Source of the DNA: Cycas panzhihuaensis
Lineage: Eukaryota > Cycadophyta
Direction of reading: 5' to 3'
Length of the DNA stretch: 64,000 nucleotides
NCBI GenBank assembly: GCA_023213395.1
Contig: CM041465.1
Coordinates: 83,769,741 to 83,833,740, forward strand
Part shown: one piece after another, positions 22,033-34,034 of the stretch
Layout: each line of letters opens with the position of its first letter
How positions within the stretch are numbered: position 1 is the stretch's first letter
Made by a program: the position numbers and the translations under genes
The notes under the pieces: generated by a model
What the model was told of the DNA's origin: nothing
The model's database searches: none
Seen by the model: the letters and a program-made list of their open reading frames with translations, nothing else

Positions 22033-23259
22033 TGCTTAAATATAAAAACAAAAGGTAATTCCATAGTATAATTTCTAAAAGATGGTGTGCTTTGGTTGGG
22101 CCTAGGCCATATATCCCTTAATGATGTTATGGTTCCTTTGTTTTAAGTCTAAATTAGGAGATAAAGAAGCCCATGGAAACTAAAGGACCACCTTTTCTAA
22201 CTCCTGAGAAGGAGTCTTTGCCTGCTTTAGTTTAGATGTATGAGTAATAACAAAAGGCTAGTATGTAAGAAGGAATACTAGGATCCACTAGCCTACATGA
22301 GTAAGTATAAGAGTTTTAAGTCTAGAATTACACTAACAATATTTTTGGTATCTTTCTTAGGAACTCTTTTTCTCATATTGTTTTGATTTATTGGGTTTAC
22401 TATAATAAATAAAAGGGTTAAGCAATGGAAAGTTTAATGTTGTTTTCTTTTTTTTTTAAGAATATAAAAGAAAGAATAATCAAACAACAAGATCTAACTA
22501 CCATTTTAAGTTGATATAAAAAATTAAAACATGAATATCATTTCTTTTTCTTTTCCTTTTTTAGATCAAAAAACACTAAAATAAAAGGAGATATTATCTC
22601 CTAAAGCTGTAAAACAAACTTCTTTTTAAAGATGAAAAGCAATAAACATGAGATGTAAATACTATGATGTGTAACTTTGTATACAACTTGATTAAAGGTA
22701 AAATAATATGTAATGCGTATGCAACACTCTTCATTTTATACACATATTATTTTAAACTTTTAGAATGATTTCAATGGAAATAAGATATTTCAAATATAAT
22801 TTTAGTCACTAGAGACAACTTGTAGCCCATAAAACTCACATGAAACTAACTATATATTGATATCATTGCAAAGATAAGGAGATTCTATCACTCATGGAGC
22901 TTCTAGGCATATGGGATCCTTGAATTTCATGTAAAGTTTATTTATTGCAAAGTTTTATCATTCATGCATACATATTCCTTTTATAAAAAGAAAGAAATTG
23001 AAGAAGATAAAGTCTAGGAATACAACACTAAAAATTTCAAAAAATCTCTTCAATGATGAATTCTTACCTCATAATAGTTATCTCCCTTTAATTTAATCAA
23101 TCTTTCTTAATTTTTTTCTTTAAATCAAACATAAAAGAGGAGGAAAAATGAGAAGAATAAGATCAACAACAACCAAGAAAAGAGAAAAAGTGAGACTAAG
23201 ATCTTTTGGAAAACTTGAACATTTAAGGAGAATGGGAGAGAGTAGCTATAAGAATAGGG
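22021..23259. repeat. Tandem duplication, copy A (1.24 kb)
   Basis: Copy A starts TGTAATCTCCATTGCTTAAA and matches copy B base for base over long stretches (for example GATGGTGTGCTTTGGTTGGG, and AACTAACTATATATTGATAT near 22845 and 24085). The offset is 1239 bp. No coding domain is seen. Confidence 0.9.
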
Positions 23260-24496
23260 TGCAATCTCCATTGCTTAAATTAAAAAACAAAAGGTAATTC
23301 CCTAGTATAGTCACTAAATGATGGTGTGCTTTGGTTGGGCCTAGGCTATATATCCCTTAATGATGTTATGTTTCCTCTATTTCAAGTCCAGATTAGGAGA
23401 GAAAGAAGCCTATGAAAACCAAAAGACCACCTTTGCCAATTCCTAAGAAGGGGTCTTTGATTACTTGTATCATTTAGTTTAGATATATGAGTAATAATGA
23501 AAGGCTATGATGTAAGGAGGAATACTAGGATCCACTAGCCTACACGAGCAAGTACAAGAGTTCTAAGTCTACAATTACGCTAACAATATTTTTGGTATCT
23601 TTCCTAGGGACTCTTTTTCTTATATTGTTTTGACTTTTGGGTTTACTATAATAAACAAAAGGGTTATGCAATAGTAAGTTTGATGTTGGTTTTCTTTTTT
23701 AAGAATACAAAAGAAAGAATAATAAAGTAATAAGATCTAATTACCTTTATAAACTAATGTAAGAAAGTAAAACATGCATATCATTTCTTTTTCTTTTCCT
23801 TTTCTTAGATCAAAGAACACCAAAATGAAAGGAGATATTATCTCTTAAAGATATAAAACACACTTCATTTCAAAGATAGAAAGCAACAAGCATAAGATAT
23901 AAATACTATGATGTGTAACTTTGTATACAACTTCACTGAAGGTAAAATAATATACAATGCTTATGCAACACTCTTCATTTCATGCACATGTTATTTTAAA
24001 CTTTTAGAATGATTTCAATTGAAATAAGAGATCCCAAATGTGATTTTAGTCATTAGAGATAACTTGTAGCCCATAAAACTCACATGAAACTAACTATATA
24101 TTGATATCATTGCAAAGATAAGGAGATTCTAGCACCCATGGAGTTTTTAGGCACCATGGGATCCTTGAATCTCATGCAAAGTTTATTTGTTGCAAAGTTT
24201 TATCATTCGTGCATACATGTTCCTTTTCTAAAAGGAAAGAAAATGAAGAAGATAAATTCAAGGTATACAACACTAAAAATTTCATAAAATCTCTTCAATG
24301 ATGAATTCTTGCCTCAAAATAGCTATCTCCCTTTAATATGATTAATCTTTCTCATTCTTTTGTCTTTAAATCAAGCATAAAAGAGGAGGAAAACTGAGAA
24401 GAACAAGGTCAACAATAGCCAAGAAAAGAGAAAGAGTGAGATTAAGATCTCTTGGAAAACTTGTATAGTTAAGAAGAACGAGAGAGAGTAATTATA
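23260..24496. repeat. Tandem duplication, copy B (1.24 kb)
   Basis: Second copy, beginning TGCAATCTCCATTGCTTAAA at 23260 and losing similarity at about 24496. It differs from copy A by scattered substitutions and small indels, so the duplication is not recent. It may be leader or LTR sequence duplicated upstream of the T3 gag. Confidence 0.9.
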
Positions 24497-25046
24497 CCTT
24501 ATGGTGAAGAGATATATCTCTCTTCACAGTAGACAACTCCCTTAGTTTCCCACAAAGGGCTAACTTTTCAGCCAAGTTTTTCCAAAGAAAAATGGAGATG
24601 AAGAAGTTTCATAAATCAAAAGAAAGAGTGAGATATATCTATTTATAAAAAATCATCAAAGAAACACTAAATAAAAGGGAAACAATGGTAGAAAAGACCT
24701 TACCAAAGATATGAAGTCTAAAGCGAAGAGTTGTAACAAACTAGATACCTCAAAAAGTAGTAACAAGATGAATTTGAACTATACATAAGCAGTAATCAGT
24801 GATCCAAATCTTTTCTCTGGACTTCTCTTTTCTTTTCTCAAAGATGGGTATCAAAATCACAAAGAAATCTCTTAATTTCTTAAGAATTCACTCTTAAAAC
24901 CATACTATAAAACTCATAATTTTTGAATGAAAGTGCTCTTTAGGATTTCTTAGTGATCTAGGCACAAATGAAGTAGGTTTGTACTAAATCTAGATAATGA
25001 CATACAATATTAGTATGTTATTTAAAAATTTACATGCATATTAATC
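24497..25046. other. Spacer with a short hairpin
   Basis: An inverted repeat with 9 bp arms GTGAAGAGA and TCTCTTCAC lies at 24504-24527. It is followed by AT-rich sequence without a gene. Confidence 0.4.
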
Positions 25047-25051
25047 AAAAA

Positions 25052-25425
25052 TATTTAGGAACATGAAATCATATACAAATGTTCCCAACCGCAGAATCTT
25101 TTACCATACACAACAAGCAAACAAATATACACATAGCAAATAGGTGCACAGTATATAGGATTTATATGGAAAAACCCTTTCAGGAAAAAACCCACCACAA
25201 AAGGATCCTTGATGGATCTATTAGATTATTGCACAATGGATTGATACAATGATCTTGAATGTTGAATACACAATGCCTCAAGGTATTTATACTCTCCAAG
25301 AGGTGTCACTTGATTAGGGTTGTGACCCTTCGAATAAGTCACACCTTTTGGCTTCATACCCTTTCACTTAATTAAACCATATTAACATTAACTAAGTGGC
25401 TTAATAATTAATTGCCATATTAACA
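25052..25425 (-). repeat. C1 3' LTR
   Basis: A 374 bp repeat matching 41465-41837. On the minus strand it starts TGTTAATATGG and ends CCTAAATA, so the terminal CA is TA in both copies. The TSD AAAAA is adjacent. Confidence 0.92.
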
Positions 25426-25434
25426 TCGCCCCTT
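25426..25434 (-). promoter_or_regulatory. C1 polypurine tract
   Basis: On the minus strand AAGGGGCGA precedes the TGTTAAT start of the 3' LTR. Confidence 0.65.
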
Positions 25435-25529
25435 AATGTGAATGTGGGGAGCCTACCAACTGTAACAGTTATGTTATCACAAAGGTTGAGACTATCCTAC
25501 AGTTTCTCTATCCTTGTCGATACATCCCC

Positions 25530-26942
25530 CCTCAAGGATAATATTAGTGAGTCTAAGTTCAATATGCATCTTTATGAATTGATCCTCAGTGAGAGGTTTG
25601 GTAAACACATTTACAAGTTGAAATTCACTCAGATAGTAGTCGACTTGTAGCTTTCCTAATTTGATCTATTCATGAATATAATGGTGTTGAATCTTAGTGT
25701 ACTTTATATGCACATGAAACTCTAGATTCTTTGATAGGCGAATGGTACTTTGGTTATCAACAAAGATAACTGGGTGTCCATTTGAAACTCCAAGAGACCT
25801 TATAACTATACAACTTCCTTTGCACCTACACTGAGTCCTTTCTACCTCTGTAGAAGATAGTGCCATTGTCTATTGCTTCTTTGACTACCACGAAATAAAT
25901 CCATTGCTAACTCTAAACAAGTATCTAATAGTGGACTTCCAATCATTAGAATCTCCTTCCCAATCAGCATCTGTGTATCCATGCAATTGTATCTCTTCAT
26001 CTCAATGATATTCGAGACCAAGATTAATAGTCCCCTTCAAATGCTTTAGGATTTGCTTTGCTACAACCAATTAAGGTTCCTGAGGATTCTGTATGTAGTG
26101 GGAAACTAATCTGACAGCATATGTGATATCAGGCTTGGTATGAGTCAAATATATTAGAGTCCCTACTAATTGGCGATACTTTGTGCCATCTACAGAGGGC
26201 TTGGTCATATCCTTCTGCAACTTAGTGCCTTTTACATATGGTGTTACAATTGGTTTGTAATTTTACATTCCAAATTTATCTAGTAAGTTCTTCATATACT
26301 GAGACTATAGTAACGTAATCTTATCATCCATCTTCCTGTCCTGAATGCCTAAGAATGAAGTCTCCTAAGGTTTATCTCATGTCAAATGAAGCTCCTGGAT
26401 TGGATTTAATTTTAGCAATAGCCTTGCCACAGTTATTGCTAATGACCAAATCATCTACATACACCACACAAGCTACTATTGAAGTCTCTCTTCTTTTTAC
26501 ATACAGATTCAGATTGAGTTTGGAAATCTTAAAACCTTCAGTTTTCAACTTCACATCCATCTTTTCATACCAAGCATGAGGTGCTTGTTTCAAGCCATAG
26601 ATTGACTTCATTAAATGGAACACAAGATGCTCCTGGCCATCCTTAATGAATCCCATAATTTTTGGCATGTAAATCTCCTCCTTTATATCTCCATTAAGGA
26701 ATGTGGACTTTACGTCCATCTGATGTAACTCTCAACCATAAGCTACTGCTAAGGAAATCAACAATTGGACTATTGTCATTCTAGAGACTAGTGCAAATGC
26801 CTCCTCATAGTCAATTCCTTCTTTCTATTTGAATCCTTGAGCAATAAATTTGGCCTTAAACTTGTCCACCTCTCCATCAAAGTAGAACTTTGTCTTGTAG
26901 ACCCACTTATATTCCATAAGATTCTTTGTCAACGGTAGTGGG
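25530..26942 (-). pseudogene. C1 reverse transcriptase and RNase H
   Basis: The minus-strand frame at 26719-26372 reads MDVKSTFLNGDIKEEIYM, then SIYGLKQAPHAWY and the intact catalytic box YVDDLVI, the standard copia RT (RVT_2) blocks. Further left come the RNase H region, with ALSSTEVE (third acidic box) and VIFVDNQSTIRL at 25866-25666, and the terminal VNVFTKPLTEDQF segment near 25600. Stops lie between these blocks. RT copies element RNA and RNase H removes the template. The N-terminal RT residues lie on the far side of G: DMWDLV is split from the LPLTKNL-like continuation at the GTGGG target site. Confidence 0.88.
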
Positions 26943-27763
26943 TGTTGACTGCTGGGGTCTTATTACACTTACAAGATACCTCTGCTCGCTTGTCAAAGTT
27001 ACAAAACGCTATAGTCTAGTCCAGGATACTGTCAACATGGTCATTCACATATATTCCATATATATTTCATAGAATTACACCACAATGGTATATAGCAGTA
27101 CAGAAATCAATACATACTCAGCAATTCATCATCAGAACATAGAGAATACACCACTTTCTATGTAACTCTTCCTTTTATTAAGTAATCAAGTCAATTTACA
27201 TAGAGGCTGGAATGCATCCCTGAGCATTCCAACAGCATATGTACCCAGATGGTACTTATCATACAATGCTACTCTAATCGGCTGTCATACATGCTGGCTT
27301 CGGCACCTTTGTGTACCTATGATAATCGGCTCTCACCCTAACCTGGTGGTTCATACGTACCTCCTTAAGTACTCATGTTGGTACCTTTTGGCTGAAGGGT
27401 TATGATTGCCTGTCATAACCGTGCCCCTTCAGTCATATGTACCCTTTTACTAATCACTTGTTTAGGCACTTGATTAATCATCCTTCATATCCGTACATCC
27501 GTACGTACGTCTGGGAGCTCAACAGGTCTTCACTGGTCCCTTTAAGTCATGCATACCACTTCTGCTCAGTTCTGTTTTGCCATTGATACGTATCTGTCAT
27601 ATGTACCTGTTCCAGGTATGTACCTATCATACGTATCCAGAATGTTGATTTCTCTACCGTTTTGCCTCGTGTGTACCTTTGTACGGTCCATACCTACACA
27701 ACTCAGGTTACCTAACCTACCTCTAGTCCTCTCATAGCCATAGGATCATTTTAGACTCCAACA
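26943..27763 (-). repeat. G 3' LTR
   Basis: The 821 bp copy is bounded by TGTTGACTGC on the left and AGACTCCAACA on the right, as read on +. It is unusually rich in palindromic words such as CGTACG, TACGTA and GGTACC. The TSD GTGGG adjoins it on the left. Confidence 0.95.
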
Positions 27764-28033
27764 TCTATCCCGGGTCAATAGTTATGGGTTTGAGCATCCT
27801 TACTCAACAAAACTCCAAAAATTTTCAAAATTTTGGGGTATCCCTCCTCCACTCTATCTCAAGGCAGCTCCTGATGCCTCTGTCGTCCCAAAATCTCCTC
27901 ATTTATCTGTGTCAGGGTGGCAATAATAATATCCTTCTCTTTTATTTAATCCTAAAGGGCAGCTATCTCAACTTTATACCCTTCCTCCATTTCTTGAATC
28001 ATTTGAATTATAGGTCCCACTTTGTCCCATGGT

Positions 28034-28990
28034 TTAGGAGGTGCTGAAGGTTCCCCTGCCTCTGTTGCCTGTGGGAAGTCTTCCCATTCTTCCCAGGATG
28101 CTTCTACTTCTTCTTCCTCCTTTAATTATTCTTCTCCCTTCTTCCTCTTTCCTCGTCGATGGACAACCTATTTTATCCGATGAGGAATGGGTGTTCTTGG
28201 TGTTTTCAGTAGCCAGGTAAGTACCTTTTGCATCTGCTTTTGTACTCTCCTCTTTACTTCCAGACTGTTCACTATGTCTGGGAATTCTACTGCCCACTGT
28301 TTGATGATTGGCTCCTAAGGAGAGATAGTGGTCCTGATCAGCTACACTTATAGACACTAGTAGAATAGAATTGCCAAAAGTAATGAAGGATGGCGGAATA
28401 GGTGTGTCCTAATCTCCTTTAACTACCCACCAAGAATTCTGACCAATTCATCTTTTCCCATCTCAGATTTTCAACAACACCTGCATCATGCCTCCTTAAA
28501 TATAGGTGTATTTCCGTTTAGACAAAAACCTGGAATTGATCACTTTATCCACCCACTGAAGTCTAGCATCCATGATGTCTGGTACACGAATTCTGCTAGA
28601 CATAATCTGAGTGTTGGGTTGGCACAATTCTCTCAACCACATTTCCTGGTCTACTTCTAACCTTTTTGTTCCCAGTGGAACCTCTCCTTCCTTGGGAAGT
28701 CTGGTGATGGTATGGACTATGTCTGTGTCCATTTTGACCTTCCTGCTGTCCTCATTTAGGGCCATTAGGATTTGGTCCATAAGTTTAGGGTCATAGTACG
28801 TTGGGTTACAATAGATGTAGTCTCCCCAACCTGCTTGTTTAACCCTGGCCTGGAATGGAGCTGGTAGAGCTTGTAGCTCCTGCTTAAGCTTCAGTATATA
28901 GGCCTCCTAGAACCCTGCTGTCCTCATACTGGCTGTGGAGTCCCAAAGATAAGAAAGAAAACCTAAGCGTACAAATCGGAACCCTACGTA
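28034..28990 (-). pseudogene. Extra ORF of G between integrase and 3' LTR, unknown function
   Basis: The minus-strand frame gives EAYILKLKQELQALPAPF, then WGDYIYCNPTYYDPKLMDQI and LPKEGEVPLGTKRLEVDQ, open from 28906 to 28496 after a TAG at 28909-28907. The preceding in-frame residues (STASMRTAGF) show that it once started earlier. Further left (28357-28034) lies a Ser-, Lys- and Arg-rich tail of about 107 residues. I do not recognise a family. Its place, downstream of integrase and in the same sense, is where Athila-type elements carry an env-like ORF, but I see no signal peptide or membrane segment, so that label is not justified. Confidence 0.5.
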
Positions 28991-29179
28991 TATACCTCTA
29001 AGGAATGCTTGCCATTTTTAGGTCTGTGCATACTGTGATGCATACCAGAGTAAGTTCTTTACGTTCTGTGCCATACGGATGCCTGGTAGAATTTTCAGAG
29101 TCTGTTCTACTCTGTGTACTTCACAGGAATGCTCGCAGGTACATAATGATTTGTTATTTTGTAGAATTTTATCTTATAC

Positions 29180-29600
29180 GTGCCTGTGGTACGTATAGTG
29201 TTAAGAGTCTCTATTATATGTACTCAATTACATACTTTCTTTGGTACGTATAATGCAACTAGCACTTGAGTGTATTTTACACAGTGTGTACCTGACTACA
29301 TACTTTTTTTTTTGTACGTATAATATAGTCATTTAACCTACTTTTCTTTGCACTATGCATACCTGCTTGCATACTTTTCAGGTACATATAATGTATTTGA
29401 GCCACTTAAAATTTATTTACACTGTGCATACCTGCCTGCATACTTTTCAAGTATGTATAGTGTAATTTTGAGTCACTTTTTTAAACTATGCGTACTTCAA
29501 TGTATTTCCTTAGTATGTATAGTGTATTTTCCAATTTTGATCACTTTTTTAACTGTACATACCTAGTAACATACTAGTTTGGTACGTATGCTATATTTTG
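29180..29600 (-). repeat. Tandem repeat downstream of the G integrase (about 68 bp unit)
   Basis: The word GGTACGTATA or a close variant recurs near 29188, 29242, 29313, 29381, 29451, 29513 and 29581. The last five intervals average about 68 bp. Units share GCATACCTGCxTGCATACTT and TTGAGTCACTTTTTT. The GTACGTA word is also abundant in the G LTRs. Confidence 0.8.
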
Positions 29601-29820
29601 CTTGTATGCTATTGATTTTCCCTCTGATTTTCTCAAATGATGATGCTATTACTTATGTCTAGGATGAGTTACAGTTATTTTTTATTTTTTTTCAATTTTT
29701 TTTTTCTCTTTTTATATCCATACTGAACTAGATCATGGCTCGGTATCAAGGCAGTTGATCGTGCCTTAATGTCATGCAATACGATATAGTACAACCAGTT
29801 GATCCTGCTGGTAGGCTGGG

Positions 29821-31100
29821 CTACTCAATATATGGCTTGACTCTGTTACCGTTTACTCGAGTTGGTAGCAGAGGTCCATCGATCTCTCGAAGCTGTATTG
29901 ATCCATTCTCAAAGATTCGTTCTATGATGTATGGTCCCAACCACTGCATCTTGAGTTTACTGGGGTGCATTTTAAATTTGTTGTCATATAGCAACACTTG
30001 ATCACCTTCGTTGAATTGAGGTTTCTGTAGATGGTGGTCATGCCATGCTTTTTGTCGCTGCTTCTCCACATGTTGCAACCAGTTTGCTAAGTGTCGTTTC
30101 TCTTCCAGTTGCACTAAGTCTTCCAATCATCATTCTAAAGACTGGAGATCATCTAATCGACATTGTATAGCCACTTGTAGACTAGGTATCTCGAATTCTA
30201 TCAAGAGAATAGCTTTTATACCATACATAAGCTGGAATGGAGTTGTTTGATTGACCTCTTATATGTCGTTCGAAATACCCATAGCATGGATGGTAACTTC
30301 TCAGCCCAATCAGATCTACCAATGTCGTATATTTTCCGCAAGCAATTCTTAATTATCTTGTTTGAGCTCTCTGCTTGACCATTGGCTCTCAGGTAGTATG
30401 GAGTAGATTTTCAATGACTAATCATAAAGGCGGATGTCAATGTTTTGATAGTTTGATTGAGGAAGTAGACGCCTTGGTCACTTACGATCTCTAAGAGGCA
30501 TCCAAATCGTGTAATCACTACCTCATACAGAAATCTCGCTGTGCTTTTTGCATCAGCTTTTTGTAATACACGCGCTTCTACCCACTTTGTCGTGTAGTCG
30601 GTTGCCACCAAGATGTATCGAGCTTTCGATCTACGCACCACTGGTTTAATTGGCCCCACAAAGTCGAGCCCCCATCTCTCGAATGGTGCCAAAGGTAATA
30701 TGGGATGTAAAGGTTGGAAATCCTATCGATTAGGTTTGCCCACCTATTGGCAATAGTTGCATGCTTGAATCTACTTTTTGACATCCTCAAACATAGATGG
30801 CCACCAGAACCTAGATGTCAAAATCTTCTGCCATGTGGCCAATTTCCCCATGTGGTCACCCGCTACTCCTTTGTGCACCTGCAATATGATCTGATTTATC
30901 TCATGCTGTCGAACACAATATTGTAATACATCGTCTGGCCCCAATTTGTATAACTCTTTACTGATGAGTTGATATGGCTCCACTTTTCTGATAAAATTTC
31001 TCTTTCTCGTGTGATCTAACTCTGTTGATACTTCTCCGGTCGCTAGATATTCTGGTATTCCCTCATACCAGTCCGTTGGAACTGCTTCTACGCTAAACAG
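29821..31100 (-). pseudogene. G integrase
   Basis: On the minus strand the zinc-binding region (QVHKGVAGDHMG then IQACNYCQ) spans about 30880-30740. The catalytic core follows with all three acidic residues kept: WGLDFVGPI, IVSDQGVYF and ANGQAESSNK (30690-30340). The C-terminal domain (30126-29821) reads GDQVLLYDNKFKMHPSKLK, then WLGPYIIERIF and ends NGNRVKPYIE, with no chromodomain. Integrase inserts the cDNA into the genome. Stops and a frameshift between core and C-terminus (about 30250-30130) inactivate this copy. Confidence 0.88.
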
Positions 31101-32573
31101 AGCTGCATCTAGAAAATCATCTGGTACCCTTATGGCTTTTTCTCTGTTTTTGATTCTTGACAACTGATCAGGAATGATATGGGATTTGTCGGGTTTCACA
31201 ATAACTTTGAAAGAAAATTCTTGAAACAACATCAACCACCTGTTGATTCTTCCTCGCATAATTGGTTTATTCACCAAATACATCAATGCTTGGTAGTCAA
31301 TGAAAAATAAGAATGGATTTAATAATAAATAGTATTGAAATTTTTGCAATGTGTAGACCATGCCGAGTTCTTCCCTTTCTGTCATCGTATAATTTTGCCT
31401 GGCTTTCGTAAGTTTCTGACTGGTGAAGTAGATTGGATGATCTGTTTTATCGTCACTAGGTTGTGCCAATACGCATCCAATAACGTATTGCGATGCATCC
31501 ATATGCACGTGAAAAGTCTTCTTCCAATCTAGAAATTGTAGTATAGGTGTTGCTACAATGGCTTGTTTCAATGTTTCAAACACTCGTTGCTGCTCTTCTG
31601 TCCATGTCCATTCAATATTCTTTTTCAGTAACTCTTCCAGGGGTCCAGATATGTATGTATATCCCTTGATAAACTTTCTATAATATCCCATCAAACCCAA
31701 AAAACCTTTCAGCTATTTTCTCGTAATTAGTATCAAAAAGTGCAGAATGGCAGACACTTTTGCTGGATCTGTCAGCAATCCTTCTTTGCTGACTATATGC
31801 CTTAATAGGTTTCCGAAGGGTACCAGAAAGGTACACTTTTTTGGATTGAGACACAACTTATTTTCCCGGTACGTTTGCAATGTTTCCCTCAAATTTTCCA
31901 TATGATTTTTCATTAGTCCATACAATGTCCAGTCGTCTAAGAATACAATAACGTTTTCTCTAATAAACTTTTGAAAGATATTAATTACAATCCACTAGAA
32001 TGTAGCTGGTGCATTCGTGAGATTGAATGGCATCACTTTGTAGGCGTATGTTCTCCATTCTGTTACGAATGTAGTTTTTGCCTGATCTTCTGGGGTAATC
32101 TACACTTGATTGTACCTACTAAATCCATTTGTGAAGGAATAAATCTCATTTCCCCCAACCGCTTCTAAAATATCCTCCGTAAAAGGTAACGGGAATGGAT
32201 CCTTCTTTGTTACCTTATTCAACTGTCTATAGTCCACGCAGATGTGAATTTTCCTATTTTTCTTGGGAACCACCACTACAGGGCTTACCTAGTCACTGTA
32301 GTCGATCTCATAGATATAACCTACTTCCAACATTTTGTCATGTTTAGCTTTCACTTTCTCTTTGTATTTCAGATTCATCCGGTATGGCCATTGTTTCACC
32401 GGTTTTGCATCCTCCACTAAGTCAATGTGATACATTCCTATCTCTAGAGGAATGCCTTTTAGGTCCTTATATGACCATGCGAATATGTCACGAAATTCTT
32501 CGAATAACTGCTGGGCTTTCGCTACTGTCTGAGGATCCCAATAGTTTCTAATTCGGATGAGTTTAGGATTTTT
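30900..32573 (-). pseudogene. G reverse transcriptase and RNase H
   Basis: It starts with the pre-RT box FAWSYKDLKGI and then MLEVGYIYEIDYSDWVSP-like sequence with one stop, VVVVPKKNRKIHICVDYRQL, TNGFSRYNQVQITPEDQ (the LDG box decayed to TNG), VMPFNLTNAPATF and the catalytic IVFLDDWTLYG near 31940. The RNase H part lies in a clean 309-codon frame (31700-30771), with acidic boxes VHMDASQ, TEREELG and FIDYQAL. A stop near 31715 separates RT and RNase H. Coding remains easy to read, so G is the youngest-looking large element after the LINE. Confidence 0.9.
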
Positions 32574-33110
32574 CTAACTACCAACATTAATCTCTGTGGT
32601 TTTTAACTTTGTTACATCCACATCTTCTGTATTTCCATTTTTGTGTCCTGAAGCATCTTCTAGCTTTCTTTCTCCAACATTGAACTCTGTAAATTCTGTA
32701 GGATAATTTATAACCTCTTCTTCTTCACTATGTATAGACTTTACCTCTTCTTGATCTGTTAGGTGTTGTTCTAATTTTATACTCATTACTCTAATATGTT
32801 TTAGGATTTTGTCTATTTCTTTATTATCCAAAGTATGCCTAAAAGTTTTTATGAAGGATTTCTTCAGGTTTCCCCAAGTCACATCTAAATTTTGTTCTTT
32901 CCCTAGGAACCAGTCCTTCGCTACTCTCCTCAAGGTATGATAAAAGTAGTTAGGCCAATTCTGTTTAGGTATACTTAAGGATCTCCATTTTTTTTTACAA
33001 TTCTGTATATGTTTCCTAGGATTGTAACCTACATAGAATACTGGAATGGGTAGTTGGGTTGGATGATCGAATCATATTTAAAACATCGTTTGTAAATCTT
33101 GCTAATTCCT
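32574..33110 (-). pseudogene. Gag-capsid-like segment between G protease and RT
   Basis: The minus-strand frame 32933-32574, extended upstream, reads a GYNPRKHIQNCKKKW-like stretch, then RVAKDWFLGKEQNLDVTWGN and LKKSFIKTFRHTLDNKEID, followed by an acidic tail. An A(x)xWF box, a W-containing spacer and LxxxFxxxF match the Retrotrans_gag capsid core. G already has a normal capsid (AWYKETNKNEPWAKLKKAFE) at about 35700 upstream of its zinc knuckles, so this is a second, unexpected copy in the pol region. It could be a chance resemblance or an inserted gag fragment. The 33110-33730 interval to its right shows no gene apart from a G-run at 33487-33496. Confidence 0.4.
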
Positions 33111-33728
33111 AAGAGTGGCTTGGTGGGATAGGTACCAGTACCAAGCTTTTCCCCATAAGGTTAGGACTAAGTCCTGTTGCCATTGGGTTTTATCCCAATT
33201 CCCATGATCCATCCAATACTCAACAGAATGCGTTAAATGGGTAGTCCCACATAACTACTCCCCATAGAATGGTTTAACATAGTTCCCAATATAGATTTGA
33301 TGGTTTGTTTCCTCTGGGATAATGACTTTACTATCTAGACTAGAATCACTAGAAGTACTTACCAGCAATCTTCCTTCCATTTCCCCAGTTTTAGCGCTAA
33401 TGGTTGGAAGAGATCTGTGGTTGGGTGGGTGTACCTCTAAGGAAGAGGAGGAAGGAATATTACTTCCTTCCTCAGGTTGTAATAAGGGGGGGGGGGTCAG
33501 GAATCTACCTCAGGACCTACGCCTGAAGTAGATGGGATGTTAGGATTACTATTAACTACAAAAATTATTAGGTAAACTAAGGATTTTTTGGTCTAGGTTA
33601 TTGTCATTCTTTAAATTATCGTTAGTCAGCATATACTCAAAAGAATCTAAATTATTATCAATGTCTGTAGATACACATTTGGATAACAAATTACATCTAT
33701 AAGAAGAAAATTTTACTTCATACGCATC

Positions 33729-33959
33729 CTACAGCCAGTAATCCACGAATCTCATACCATATTCGTCATCTGAAGAGTTGTATATCTCCTCAAAATCTGT
33801 CGGTTCTTCTTGCTGGTGATTAGTTGATATGGTGGGCTCTTCTATCGTATGGTAGATATGTTCTTCCCCAATGGAAGAGAATGTTGTATCACTCATAACC
33901 GTTGTGCTGGATCCTTCATCTAGAATCATTTCGATTGAGCTTCTCCCCTGCATTGGCAA
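33729..33959 (-). pseudogene. G protease-RT linker, acidic, function unknown
   Basis: The 76-codon frame reads MQGRSSIEMILDEGSS and then an acidic Thr-, Glu- and Asp-rich stretch ending YGMRFVDYWL. It follows the protease in order and is probably the polyprotein linker. No fold is recognised. Confidence 0.4.
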
Positions 33960-34034
33960 TACTACTTTTTTTCTGCTGTCTGTTAAGGTGAAGGTTACAT
34001 TCTTCTAATTCTGAAGGCATTGTATTTTATACAA

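Noticed and set aside
28034-28990. Calling the downstream G ORF an envelope gene
   Set aside because: Position alone suggests it; no signal peptide, cleavage site or transmembrane stretch is visible.
33110-33730. Host-gene exon within G
   Set aside because: Both strands lack any domain or splice pattern; a G-run and frequent stops indicate a decayed linker.
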